Position numbers and translations under genes: made by a program. The notes under the pieces are model-generated. The model searched no databases, was not told where the DNA came from, and saw only the letters and a program-made list of their open reading frames with translations. Source: Rhizobium sp. Leaf306 (lineage in GTDB: Bacteria; Pseudomonadota; Alphaproteobacteria; Rhizobiales; Rhizobiaceae). From it: a stretch of DNA of 64,000 nt. Below are positions 1 to 11,644 of this stretch, piece after piece. The stretch's first letter is position 1. Each line of letters opens with the position of its first letter. The DNA lies in the NCBI RefSeq assembly GCF_001423425.1, contig NZ_LMNX01000002.1:496001-560000 (forward strand), given 5' to 3'.

Positions 1-2
1 TC

Positions 3-80
3 GGCGTTGCGTTTAGCATCTTTGCCTGGGCGTTCGCGACCGGAGCGTTCACGGCTCTTCCTCCAAGTGATCAGAGCTAG
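3..80 (+). CDS. 3' end of an unidentified, possibly membrane, protein (partial)
   Basis: An open frame enters from the left edge and stops with TAG at 78-80, giving about 25 residues. They are hydrophobic and aromatic (VAFSIFAWAFATGAF) and end in a short polar tail, as in the last membrane helix of a transporter or other membrane protein. Too little remains to name a family, and frame choice rests only on this hydrophobic pattern. It is convergent with the receiver gene at 131-502. Confidence 0.3.
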   Translation, partial: GVAFSIFAWAFATGAFTALPPSDQS

Positions 81-130
81 GATGCCGCAAGCCACTCGTC
101 GGCGATATTGAGGTGTCTCCCTACGGAGTT

Positions 131-502
131 CTACGTAGCAACCGGTGCTGGCGTGGCGTGGCTCAGATGGGCGAAATCCCTCACCATCCGCAGGAGTTCG
201 GCACCATCGAACGGCTTTATCAGGATGCGCGCCGTGTTTTTGGATGGGATCGGCGTCATTCCGTCTGCCAGCATGATGAAACGGCTGGGAGAGTCGAGAA
301 GCTTGTGCTGGGCGTCGAGGTTGCCGTGGACTTCGTGGGAGTCGATGATCGTGCACGCGGACGAGGCTGCCGAAGCGTGGCCCGCGCACCAGCTTTCATA
401 GGAGAGGACCTGAAAACCTTCGACCTCCAGCGCGAACGCCAGCGACTGTCTAAGCCCGGCATCCGGAGCGATCACTGCAATAGTGGTCGAGGGTGACAAC
501 AC
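131..502 (-). CDS. Degenerate single-domain receiver protein, FixT-like candidate
   Basis: A 123-residue protein with the fold pattern of a response-regulator receiver and no output domain. The first strand (TTIAVIAPDAG) lacks the usual acidic pair. A possible phosphoacceptor Asp sits near residue 54 (ACTIID). The Thr/Ser position is Ala (FIMLADG), while the conserved Lys-Pro survives (ILIKPFDG). It lies downstream of fixLJ on the same strand but has its own 140-base upstream gap, which holds an FNR/FixK-type box about 80 bases before the start. Small receiver-like proteins that restrain FixL (FixT) are known in Sinorhizobium and Caulobacter and are activated by FixK. Position, size and the box suggest such a role, but this is inference. 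Only two cysteines are present, so an Fe-S cluster as reported for Caulobacter FixT is uncertain. Confidence 0.75.
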   Translation of the reverse strand: MLSPSTTIAVIAPDAGLRQSLAFALEVEGFQVLSYESWCAGHASAASSACTIIDSHEVHGNLDAQHKLLDSPSRFIMLADGMTPIPSKNTARILIKPFDGAELLRMVRDFAHLSHATPAPVAT

Positions 503-582
503 GTGGACTATCCAGGATCCGGGGGGCGCTAGGGCGACATTGGACGCCGATTGTAATATGCGCGCCGCGCCCCAAGCGGACT

Positions 583-596
583 TTGCGTTAGATCAA
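583..596 (-). promoter_or_regulatory. Putative FNR/FixK box (anaerobox)
   Basis: Read on the minus strand the site is TTGAT-CTAA-CGCAA, against the FNR/FixK consensus TTGAT-N4-ATCAA. One half is perfect and the other keeps CAA. Its centre is about 87 bases upstream of the receiver gene start at 502, a normal distance for a class II activator site if the transcript starts some 45 bases before the gene. It lies just after the end of fixJ. Confidence 0.5.
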
Positions 597-642
597 GAAG
601 TTGCAATTAAATCGCGGATTGTCCGTTTGTTCAGGTTCGGCG

Positions 643-1263
643 TCACTCCTGGTCGAAGCCGGCCGCCATGGTCATCCGAACCAGTTGCGGCAGGCTGCGC
701 GCCCGCATCTTGGCCATCACGTTGGCGCGGTGGACTTCAACCGTCCGGGGGCTGATGTCGAGATCGTAGGCGATCGACTTGTTCGGCAAGCCGGCAACGA
801 CTGCCAAAAGGACCTGGCGCTCGCGATCGCTGAGCGACTGGAGGCGGCTCAACACTTCCTGCACCTCGGTCACTTCCGTCGGCTTTTCGACGAGAAGCTT
901 GGCAGCCCGCTCGATTGCTTCGATGATGGTCGTATCGTCGAACGGTTTTTCGATGAAATCGACAGCGCCGGCCTTCATTGCTTCCACTGCCATTGCCACG
1001 TCGCCGTGGCCGGTTATGAAGATCACAGGCATCCGGATCTTCTGGGCGGCGAGTGACCTGATCAGCTCGAGACCCCCGATATCGGGCATCCTGAGGTCGC
1101 TGATGAGCAGGGCGTTGCGAGTTCCGGGCGCAAATTTCAGGAAGGCTGTCGCGCTTTCATGCACGCGCACGGCAAATCCGTTCATCGTCAGCATGAAGGC
1201 GAGCGACTTGCGCACCGGCTCCTCATCGTCGACGATATGCACCACGTAGTCAGCGGTCGGCAT
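643..1263 (-). CDS. fixJ: Two-component response regulator FixJ
   Basis: A 206-residue NarL/FixJ-family regulator. An N-terminal receiver has the acidic pair (HIVDDEE), phosphoacceptor Asp in ISDLRMPD, Thr in VIFITGHGD and Lys in IEKPFDD. A C-terminal LuxR-type helix-turn-helix follows ([20 protein letters not shown], then SPRTVEVHR). It is the partner of FixL encoded just upstream; phosphorylated FixJ activates genes for low-oxygen life such as fixK. The ATG at 1263 gives the standard FixJ N-terminus and overlaps the fixL stop by 14 bases, so the two are probably translationally coupled. An open frame extends further upstream, to 1398, but lies inside fixL and is discarded. Confidence 0.95.
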   Translation of the reverse strand: MPTADYVVHIVDDEEPVRKSLAFMLTMNGFAVRVHESATAFLKFAPGTRNALLISDLRMPDIGGLELIRSLAAQKIRMPVIFITGHGDVAMAVEAMKAGAVDFIEKPFDDTTIIEAIERAAKLLVEKPTEVTEVQEVLSRLQSLSDRERQVLLAVVAGLPNKSIAYDLDISPRTVEVHRANVMAKMRARSLPQLVRMTMAAGFDQE

Positions 1264-2767
1264 TCTCTTCGTCCTCCTTGTACAACGGCAGCGTGAACCG
1301 GAACGTGGCACCTCCGGCGACATTTCGGGTGACCACCATCTCACCGTCATGGGCTTCGATAATACGTTTGCATATCGAAAGTCCGATTCCCATACCACCC
1401 GCCTTGGTCGTCACGAATGGCTTGAACAATTGGGCCTCGATCTCCTCCGCAATCCCGGGGCCTGTGTCTTCGACGACCACAGCCACGTGCTCGTCGTCCT
1501 GGACCAGCGTGCGGATCGTGAGCTCTTTCCGCTCACTGTCGCGCATCGCTTCGATTGCGTTGCGCATCAGATTGGTCAGGACCTGCTGGATCTGGATCTT
1601 GTCAGCGACGACGATTTCCGGGCCGTCGTTGAATTCGAACATCGTCCGCACGCCGTTTTCCCGAGAGCCGACCAAGGCCAGAGCCGCGGCTTCTTCAATC
1701 AGCCGGCGTATGTTGTGGGGCGCTTTTTCCGTTTCACCCTTCGTCACGAATTCGCGCAGGTGCTTGATGATCTGCCCGGCGCGGAGCGATTGGTTGCCGG
1801 CTTCCTTCAGCGCGTCTCGCAATCGCGACGCCATGTCGTCGTCCATGTCCCGCAGGAGTCTTGCGCAGCCGTGGACATAGTTCGCGATGGCCGAAAGCGG
1901 TTGGTTCAGTTCATGGGCAAGGGTCGAGGCCATTTCACCCATCTCGTTCAGTCGCGCGAGACGGGCAACTTCACCCTGCATTTCCTGCAATCGTGCCGCC
2001 GATTCGGCGCGTTCGGTAAGATCTCGCACGAAGCCGGTATAGAAGGTCTCGCCACCCGACCGGGTTTCGCCAACGGCAAGCTTCATCGGGAAGGTGGAGC
2101 CATCCTTGCGACGGCCGACCACGACGCGATCCCGGCCGATAATCCGCTTCTCGCCGGTGCGCGCGTAGCGCTCGAGATAGCCGTCATGCTCCCTGTGGTA
2201 GGGCTCCGGCATGAGGATACGCAGGTTGCGTCCGACGACCTCGTCTTCCGTATATCCGAACTGGCGAACGGCCGCGGAATTGAAGGAGACGATGATGCCT
2301 TCCTTGGTAATGACGATAGTGGCATCGAGCACGGTGTCGAGGATCGATCGCAGATGCGCCTCGCGAACCTCGGCCTTGGCCTGGGTCTTTGCGATGATGA
2401 TACGGGCGATATGCAGGACCTTGCCGGTGACCGCGATTGCCAGGCTGGTCAGAGCGACCACTCTCAGTTCCGCCGAGGTCGCGCTGACGGGTGACAGTTC
2501 CTTCAACGCCCAGACACCGATTACGGAGAGGACTGCCGCGACCACACCCGGTCTCAAGCCTCCGATGACGGAGGCGAAGATGATCGACGGCACGAAAAAG
2601 AAGTAGATCCCCTTGCCGTTCATGGGAACGGAAAGAGCCAGACGAACTGCAAAGCCGACCAGGAAGCCGACGACAGCAAGGAGATAGACCTCACCACGGG
2701 TGAAATCACGTTTCTGAATGAACTGTACGAAGCGTTCGGTGCGCCCGGTCATTTCGCTTAGGATCAT
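1250..2767 (-). CDS. fixL: Haem-PAS oxygen sensor histidine kinase FixL
   Basis: A 505-residue membrane histidine kinase, the same length as Sinorhizobium meliloti FixL. About four hydrophobic segments lie between residues 25 and 125. A PAS domain (about 135-255) follows with the haem-binding pattern EHDGY, whose proximal His is residue 194, and an Arg at 214 matching the distal-pocket arginine. The phosphoacceptor His285 lies in [12 protein letters not shown]. The C-terminal ATPase has the N, G1 and G2 boxes ([26 protein letters not shown]). In the deoxy state FixL phosphorylates FixJ. It is followed by fixJ with a 14-base overlap. No nitrogenase genes are in the window, so the circuit may control microaerobic respiration rather than nitrogen fixation. 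Confidence 0.96.
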   Translation of the reverse strand: MILSEMTGRTERFVQFIQKRDFTRGEVYLLAVVGFLVGFAVRLALSVPMNGKGIYFFFVPSIIFASVIGGLRPGVVAAVLSVIGVWALKELSPVSATSAELRVVALTSLAIAVTGKVLHIARIIIAKTQAKAEVREAHLRSILDTVLDATIVITKEGIIVSFNSAAVRQFGYTEDEVVGRNLRILMPEPYHREHDGYLERYARTGEKRIIGRDRVVVGRRKDGSTFPMKLAVGETRSGGETFYTGFVRDLTERAESAARLQEMQGEVARLARLNEMGEMASTLAHELNQPLSAIANYVHGCARLLRDMDDDMASRLRDALKEAGNQSLRAGQIIKHLREFVTKGETEKAPHNIRRLIEEAAALALVGSRENGVRTMFEFNDGPEIVVADKIQIQQVLTNLMRNAIEAMRDSERKELTIRTLVQDDEHVAVVVEDTGPGIAEEIEAQLFKPFVTTKAGGMGIGLSICKRIIEAHDGEMVVTRNVAGGATFRFTLPLYKEDEENADR

Positions 2768-3073
2768 CGCTCATCCTACTGAAAAGGCGATCGACAGGCG
2801 CGCGGAGAGACGGGCGCGGATGTCTTGAACGCGTTGTAGCACAGGCTTAAATGCAGCGTCCAACGGGCAAATCGGGGAGGGGTCTTCATACACATGCTTT
2901 TCACCATATGTCAGAGAAACCGCGCATTCGCTCCGGAACCCTGTTCATCCCGGCGTGCAATTGATCGGTAAACCCGATAAGGCTGGGCCTTGGCCTAAAC
3001 ATTCCGCTAGGTTATCAACCAGAATCAGACTGGTAACACACACGCAGCCATGGCTGCTGCCGGAGAATTTGAT
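2768..3073. other. Divergent intergenic region between fixL and the single-domain regulator
   Basis: A 306-base gap that must hold the promoters of fixL (minus) and of the regulator at 3074 (plus). I see no gene, no clear FNR/FixK box and no strong hairpin in it. The short open frame that would extend the downstream gene to 3050 lacks a ribosome-binding site. Confidence 0.6.
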
Positions 3074-3469
3074 ATGTCGACCGTAGCCGCCGAAGCAAAT
3101 GAAGGGCGCGCCGCACCGATCAAGGTTTTGTTCGTAGAAGACGAAGCCCTGATCCGCATCTCTACAGCCGATTTCCTGCAGGATGCCGGCATGGGCGTCG
3201 TCGAAGCCGGCACAGCGGGTGAGGCGCTAGGCCTTGCCTCCGAGCAGCCGGTCGATATCCTGGTTACCGACGTGCATCTGCCCGACATGACAGGCCTGCA
3301 ACTGACCATCAAACTCCGCGCCCAATTTCCGGATCTCCCGGTCATCTTCGCGACGGGCGATCGCAATGTCGAAGGCGCCGAAGGCCTGTCGCGTTCGGGC
3401 CTGGTGACCAAGCCCTATGACTACGACAGCCTTGTCTCGCTGATCCGCTCCATGGTCTCGGCCGGCTGA
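3074..3469 (+). CDS. Single-domain response regulator, FAT-GUY-like
   Basis: A 131-residue protein made of one receiver domain and no output domain. It has the acidic residues (LFVEDEALIR), the phosphoacceptor Asp in ILVTDVHLPD and the Lys in VTKPYDYD. After the fourth strand it reads PVIFATGD, close to the PFxFATGY signature of the FAT-GUY receivers that often partner HWE-type histidine kinases in alphaproteobacteria. No kinase gene is adjacent. The ATG at 3074 is preferred over the in-frame one at 3050 because GGAG lies 8 bases upstream of it. It converges on the sugar isomerase gene with a 16-base gap containing a small imperfect hairpin. Confidence 0.88.
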   Translation: MSTVAAEANEGRAAPIKVLFVEDEALIRISTADFLQDAGMGVVEAGTAGEALGLASEQPVDILVTDVHLPDMTGLQLTIKLRAQFPDLPVIFATGDRNVEGAEGLSRSGLVTKPYDYDSLVSLIRSMVSAG

Positions 3470-3485
3470 CCGGCGGAACCGGCCG

Positions 3486-4742
3486 TCAGATCCGGCCATC
3501 CGCCTCCACGATCATCTTCGTCAGGCTGCCATCCGCGGGAAACAGCGGGATGAGGCATGCCTGCAGCGCGTGATAGATGTCGCCCTTGCCGGGAAACAGG
3601 GTGTGAGCCGGGACCAGATCTTCCGTCAGTTCCTCGTGCCAGCCGCCGTTCTTGTGGTCGATGAACTTGTTGGCAATGGTGCCCCAGATCAGCCTGTAGC
3701 TGTCTTCGTAGAAGCTGTCGGCCGGCAGATGCTGGTTGATGAAGTGGGCAGCTGCTGCGCCCTCGCACATCGGCCACCAGAGCTTGTTGGTCTTGGCGGG
3801 CTTGTCTTCCCAGTCGAGTGTGTAGAAAAAGCCGCCTTTTTCCTTGTCCCAGCCGAGTGACATGGCCTGCACGAACAGGTTCTTGGCCGCATCCGGCATC
3901 CAGGCGTGCTTCTTGTCGCCAAGCGTCCACAGTTGCAGCGTCAGGCGGGCCCATTCAAGCCAGTGGCCAGGTGTCGTGCCGGCCGGGCGGAACATCTCGT
4001 CTTTGTGGTAGTAATCCTTGTCGATCTGCCAGTCGGTATCGAAATGCTCGGCGACGCGGAAGCCGACGCTACCGGCAAGGCGCCGGATCACGAGGTCCGC
4101 AATGCTTTCGGCCTTGTCCAGATAATGCCGTTCGCCGGTTGCCTCAAAGGCCGCCATCAGCGCTTCGGTCAGGTGCATGTTCGAGTTCTGGCCACGATAG
4201 CTGCCACCGTCGATCGGCGACCAGTCGGACGCGAATTCCTCTGCGATGGCGCCGTGTTCGCGATCCCAGAACCGGGTTTCCAGCACGTCGGTGACGTCGG
4301 CCAGCATCGCGTCCGCAAGCGGATGGCCGACGACCTTGGCGGAGGATGCGGCGAGCAGCACGAAAGCATGGCCGTAACCCTGCTTGTTGCTGTCGGCCGG
4401 GCCATCGTCGTTCATCGACCAGGCATAGCCACCGTTTTGTTGGTCGCGGTGACCGTTCCAGAGAAAATTCATGCCGTGGTCGACCAGGTCGCCCGTACCC
4501 GGACGTCCCAACAAATAGCCGATAGAATAGCAGTGCACCATGCGGGCAGACGCGTGAATGCCGCGAACGGGATTGTCGCCGGGGAGCGGGTTGCCGGTGG
4601 GGTCGAGATCGAAGAAGCCGCCCTTGGGGTTGATGGCCCTGTGCTGGAAGAAATCGAACAGGCCGTCAGCCTGTTGCAGCAGCCAACGCCGGTGGTAGGG
4701 CAGATCGCTCCAGAATTTCGATACCTGGCCCGCGTCGCTCAT
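3486..4742 (-). CDS. AGE-family sugar epimerase/isomerase
   Basis: A 418-residue protein of the N-acylglucosamine 2-epimerase superfamily, an (alpha/alpha)6 barrel that interconverts aldoses and ketoses or 2-epimers. Conserved histidine and aromatic motifs are visible: RGIHASARMVH near the N-terminus, QNSNMHLTEA in the middle, TPGHWLEWARL, and KGDIYHALQ near the C-terminus. This layout matches mannose isomerase and YihS-like aldose-ketose isomerases better than renin-binding-protein-type GlcNAc epimerases. The exact substrate cannot be read from the sequence. The gene stands alone, divergent from metH. Confidence 0.85.
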   Translation of the reverse strand: MSDAGQVSKFWSDLPYHRRWLLQQADGLFDFFQHRAINPKGGFFDLDPTGNPLPGDNPVRGIHASARMVHCYSIGYLLGRPGTGDLVDHGMNFLWNGHRDQQNGGYAWSMNDDGPADSNKQGYGHAFVLLAASSAKVVGHPLADAMLADVTDVLETRFWDREHGAIAEEFASDWSPIDGGSYRGQNSNMHLTEALMAAFEATGERHYLDKAESIADLVIRRLAGSVGFRVAEHFDTDWQIDKDYYHKDEMFRPAGTTPGHWLEWARLTLQLWTLGDKKHAWMPDAAKNLFVQAMSLGWDKEKGGFFYTLDWEDKPAKTNKLWWPMCEGAAAAHFINQHLPADSFYEDSYRLIWGTIANKFIDHKNGGWHEELTEDLVPAHTLFPGKGDIYHALQACLIPLFPADGSLTKMIVEADGRI

Positions 4743-4840
4743 GCTTCTCTCCCTTTTGCATTCTGCTTCAAGGCTATACCGTCAGGAGTATGGCCTGTCA
4801 TCGACAATTCGTTTATTACTCACGGCACGACGGCTGGACA

Positions 4841-4864
4841 TCATATAAACGCATCTTTATATGA
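4841..4864. promoter_or_regulatory. Palindromic operator upstream of metH, putative SahR site
   Basis: A perfect inverted repeat with 9-base arms (TCATATAAA / TTTATATGA) around a 6-base spacer CGCATC. It lies 38 to 62 bases before the metH start. It matches 20 of 24 positions of the palindrome at 28112-28135, in front of the ArsR-family regulator gene that precedes metF. The SahR regulon in proteobacteria is known to include metH and metF, so this is probably the same regulator's operator. That assignment is inference from the shared motif and gene content. Confidence 0.7.
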
Positions 4865-4902
4865 TTATGAATACCGTTTGATGCTGTTCAGGAGTGTGTC
4901 CC

Positions 4903-8673
<3,771 letters not shown>

Positions 8674-8704
8674 GCGGTCTGCCGCCATGTTCACAGATTG
8701 AATC

Positions 8705-8740
8705 AAGAAGCCGGCAAGTTGAATCACTTGCCGGCTTCTT
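8705..8740. terminator. Terminator hairpin between metH and the ABC ATPase gene
   Basis: A perfect 15-base-pair stem (arms 8705-8719 and 8726-8740) with a 6-base loop lies between two convergent genes. The arms begin and end with short A and T runs, so it can end transcription in both directions. Confidence 0.8.
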
Positions 8741-8799
8741 CCGTTTGATATTGCTGCATTGTTAGCGATCAAGCATTTTCCAGTCGCGGCGCGCAGCGC

Positions 8800-9861
8800 C
8801 TATTCCTTGACCACCAGCAGGTCGCTTGCGGCGAAACGCAGGGTCACTGTTTCGCCTGGCTGCGGCAGCACCTTGTCCGGCGCGTTGAACATGTCGAACG
8901 AGATCTGGTTGCCGCCCGCGGTGAACCGGGTGCGCACGACGGACCCTAGGAAATGCGTCGAGACGACGGTACCGGTTAAAGCCGTATCGCCCGTGGCGCT
9001 CTCAGACAGCGAGCCGGCTTCGGGGCGCAGCGCGATCGAAACGGTGTCGCCCTGGTTCAAGGCGCCGATCGGTTCGCGCAGCGTGATGATGTTGTCGCCG
9101 ATGCGGATGGTGTTGGCGGCCGGATCTACGACGATCGCGTCGATGATGTTGAGCGTGCCGACGAACGAGGCGACGAAGCGGGTGGCCGGGCGGTTGTAGA
9201 TCTCCGACGGCGTGCCGATCTGGTCGGCGCGACCGGCGTTCATGACGACGATCCGATCCGAGATGGACAGCGCTTCCTCCTGATCGTGGGTGACGAAGAC
9301 CGTTGTGATGCCGAGCTTCATCTGGATCTGGCGGATTTCCTCACGCAAGGATACGCGGATCTTCGCGTCGAGCGCTGACAGCGGTTCATCCAGCAGCAGG
9401 ACCTGCGGTTTTGGTGCGAGCGCACGGGCGAGTGCGACACGCTGCTGCTGGCCGCCGGACATCTGGTACGGGTAACGGTCGGCCAGGTGTTCAAGGCCAA
9501 TCAGCCTCAGCATTTCCTTCACGCGGGCGTCGATATCCGCCTTCGACATGCCAGCGACCTTGAGGCCGAAGGCGACGTTGTCGAACACGCTCATGTTGGG
9601 AAACAGGGCATAGGCCTGGAACACCATGCCGATATTGCGCTGGCTGGTTTTCAGGCCCGACTGGTTGCGGCCGTTGATGAAGATCGTGCCGTCGCTCGGG
9701 TTCTCGAACCCGGCGATCATCCTCAGAACCGTGGTCTTGCCGCAACCGGACGGTCCGAGAAAGGAGACAAATTCCCCTTTCTCGATCGCCATATGGAAGT
9801 CCTTGACGACCTGCGTCTGGCCGAAGCTTTTCTTGATACCGTCGAGAACGAGAAACGACAT
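8800..9861 (-). CDS. ABC importer ATPase, polyamine/iron/phosphonate-type (PotA-like)
   Basis: A 353-residue ATPase. The N-terminal nucleotide-binding domain has Walker A GPSGCGKTT, Q-loop FQAYALFPNM, signature SGGQQQR, Walker B VLLLDEPLSAL and switch His in VFVTHDQEEA. A C-terminal TOBE-type regulatory domain follows (ALRPEAGSL). It powers the importer formed with the two permeases and binding protein encoded upstream on the same strand. The closest families are PotA, FbpC and the 2-aminoethylphosphonate ATPases. The substrate cannot be fixed by sequence alone. Confidence 0.9.
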   Translation of the reverse strand: MSFLVLDGIKKSFGQTQVVKDFHMAIEKGEFVSFLGPSGCGKTTVLRMIAGFENPSDGTIFINGRNQSGLKTSQRNIGMVFQAYALFPNMSVFDNVAFGLKVAGMSKADIDARVKEMLRLIGLEHLADRYPYQMSGGQQQRVALARALAPKPQVLLLDEPLSALDAKIRVSLREEIRQIQMKLGITTVFVTHDQEEALSISDRIVVMNAGRADQIGTPSEIYNRPATRFVASFVGTLNIIDAIVVDPAANTIRIGDNIITLREPIGALNQGDTVSIALRPEAGSLSESATGDTALTGTVVSTHFLGSVVRTRFTAGGNQISFDMFNAPDKVLPQPGETVTLRFAASDLLVVKE

Positions 9862-9888
9862 GAGGTGAAAATCCTTGAGGCGCAGTCC

Positions 9889-10686
9889 CTAAGCCCGGGA
9901 GGGTGCCATCTTGCTGAAACGGGAAACGAGCTGGAGCAGGCCCATCGAAAGCCAGGTGATTGCAAAGGCGATCACGGCGAGCGCCGACGGCTCATAGGCC
10001 TTGTTGGCGCCCACGAGCTGGAGATAGGGACCGAATGCGGGTCGGTTGAGAAGGGCGGCCATGGTGAATTCGCCCATCACGATCGCGAAGGTGATGAAGG
10101 CGCCCGACAGCACGCCCGACATCACGTTCGGGAAGATGCAGCGAAACAGGATCGTCGGCCATTTGGCTCCGAGGATTTCCGCCGCTTCCGTCAATGTTCT
10201 GACGTCGATGGTGCGCATCGCCGTATCGACCGAGCGATACATGTAGGGCAGCGACAGGGTGATGTAGGACATGACCAGAAGCACGTTGGTGCCGAAGGTC
10301 GAACCGGTGAACGGGATGTAGGACGACGAATTGTAGAGCCTGAGATATCCGAAGACGATGACGATCGCCGGGATGACCAGCGGCATCAACGTGATGAACT
10401 CCATCACCGGTCGCATCTGGGGGACGCGCAGCCTGACCCAGTAGGCCGTCGGCACGATCAGCAGCATGCCGAAGATGATGGTGAGCAGCGCCATCAGCAT
10501 GGAGAAGCCGAAGGTTGCCCGGAAGGCGGCATCCGAAAACACCGAGCCGTAGGCATCGAATGAGTATTCGCCGCGCCGCATGCGCAACGAGAATTCAAAC
10601 GTGCCGAGCAGCGGCACGAAAAAGTAGATGACGCCGACGGCGATGGCGAGCCAGGCGAAGAATTTTGTCATCTTCATCTCGCGCAT
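9889..10686 (-). CDS. ABC importer permease subunit (PotC-like)
   Basis: A 265-residue inner-membrane permease with about six hydrophobic segments. The loop that docks on the ATPase, the EAA motif, is TEAAEILGAKWPTILFRCIFP. The ATG at 10686 follows the upstream permease's stop by two bases (TGA GG ATG), so the two are translated together. In-frame ATGs at 10677 and 10671 are equally possible starts. The larger open frame running up to 10965 overlaps the neighbouring permease and is not real. Confidence 0.9.
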   Translation of the reverse strand: MREMKMTKFFAWLAIAVGVIYFFVPLLGTFEFSLRMRRGEYSFDAYGSVFSDAAFRATFGFSMLMALLTIIFGMLLIVPTAYWVRLRVPQMRPVMEFITLMPLVIPAIVIVFGYLRLYNSSSYIPFTGSTFGTNVLLVMSYITLSLPYMYRSVDTAMRTIDVRTLTEAAEILGAKWPTILFRCIFPNVMSGVLSGAFITFAIVMGEFTMAALLNRPAFGPYLQLVGANKAYEPSALAVIAFAITWLSMGLLQLVSRFSKMAPSRA

Positions 10687-10688
10687 CC

Positions 10689-11564
10689 TCACTTCTGCCA
10701 GCGTTCGGCGCGCATGCGCAGCCAGATGTACAAGACGTTGGAGGCGCCGGTGATGACGATCATGCCGAGTGCCAGCGCATAGCCGAGGTTCGGATTGTGC
10801 AGCACGTCGCCGCGGATCTGCGCATAAAGCAGGATCGGCACGATGTTGAGCGAGGAGCCGGTCAGCGCATAGGCCGTGGCGATCGCGCCGAAGGCGTTGG
10901 CGAAGAGAAGCAGGCTGGTGCCGAGGAGGCTTGGCCACAGGATCGGCATCGCCACCATGCGCCAATATTGCCAGGTGGATGCGCCGAGGATCTCGGAGGC
11001 TTCACGCCACTCCTTTTTCAGACCGTCGAGTGCCGGGGTCAGGATCAGCACCATCAGCGGGATCTGGAAGAACATGTAGGTGAGGGTGAGACCGACGAAG
11101 GACAGGAGATTGAAGCCGGTCGAATAGAGATTGAAGCCGAACCAGTCGCGCATGAAGACGGTCACGAGGCCGGTGCGGCCAAGCGTGGCGATAAAGGCGA
11201 AGGCGAGGGGCACGCCGGCAAAATTCGAGGCGACGCCGGAGAAAGTCAGGAGGCTGGAGCGGATCCAGGACGGCAGGCCGCCGAGAACGATCGCCCAGGC
11301 AAGCGCAAAGCCGATGATCGCGCCACCGAGCGACGATGCGAAGGAGACCTTGATCGAGATCCAGTAGGCCGAAAGGATCGTCGGCGTGAACAGGTCCGCG
11401 ATATTCTTGAAGGTGAGTGTTCCCTCGGGCGTGAAGAAGGCGCCGACGACAAGATAGAAGGTCGGGACGATCAGAAACATCAACGCGAAGATCATGAACG
11501 GCGCGACGCCGAGCCAATCGACGACGGTACGGCGGTCGATGAAGGACGATGATGCGGTGGACAT
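10689..11564 (-). CDS. ABC importer permease subunit (PotB-like)
   Basis: A 291-residue inner-membrane permease with six predicted hydrophobic segments and the ATPase-docking EAA motif EASEILGASTWQYWRMVAMP. The chosen ATG at 11564 gives a short polar N-terminus (MSTASSS) before the first helix at about residue 18. The open frame extends upstream to 11612, but that part would run over the hairpin at 11596-11632. It is the second gene of the importer operon, between the binding-protein gene and the other permease. Confidence 0.9.
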   Translation of the reverse strand: MSTASSSFIDRRTVVDWLGVAPFMIFALMFLIVPTFYLVVGAFFTPEGTLTFKNIADLFTPTILSAYWISIKVSFASSLGGAIIGFALAWAIVLGGLPSWIRSSLLTFSGVASNFAGVPLAFAFIATLGRTGLVTVFMRDWFGFNLYSTGFNLLSFVGLTLTYMFFQIPLMVLILTPALDGLKKEWREASEILGASTWQYWRMVAMPILWPSLLGTSLLLFANAFGAIATAYALTGSSLNIVPILLYAQIRGDVLHNPNLGYALALGMIVITGASNVLYIWLRMRAERWQK

Positions 11565-11595
11565 GAATCCGGTGTTTCTGTCGGAGGAGGAAAAA

Positions 11596-11632
11596 GGCCT
11601 CCCCGCGCCCATAAAAGCGGAGCGGGAAGGCC
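11596..11632 (-). terminator. Intercistronic attenuator between binding-protein and permease genes
   Basis: In the minus-strand RNA the arms 11622-11632 and 11596-11606 form an 11-base-pair stem with one G-U pair, followed directly by five U residues. That is a rho-independent terminator inside the operon, placed just after the binding-protein gene. It would leave the binding protein more abundant than the membrane subunits. Confidence 0.65.
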
Positions 11633-11644
11633 GTCTAGGCTAGA

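Noticed and set aside
1349..2494. A plus-strand frame of 381 codons
   Set aside because: It is antisense to fixL; the fixL motifs and residue spacing are complete on the other strand.
10687..10965. N-terminal extension of the second permease gene
   Set aside because: It overlaps the end of the other permease gene and reads as low-complexity Arg/His/Pro-rich sequence; the family start is at 10686 or just inside it.
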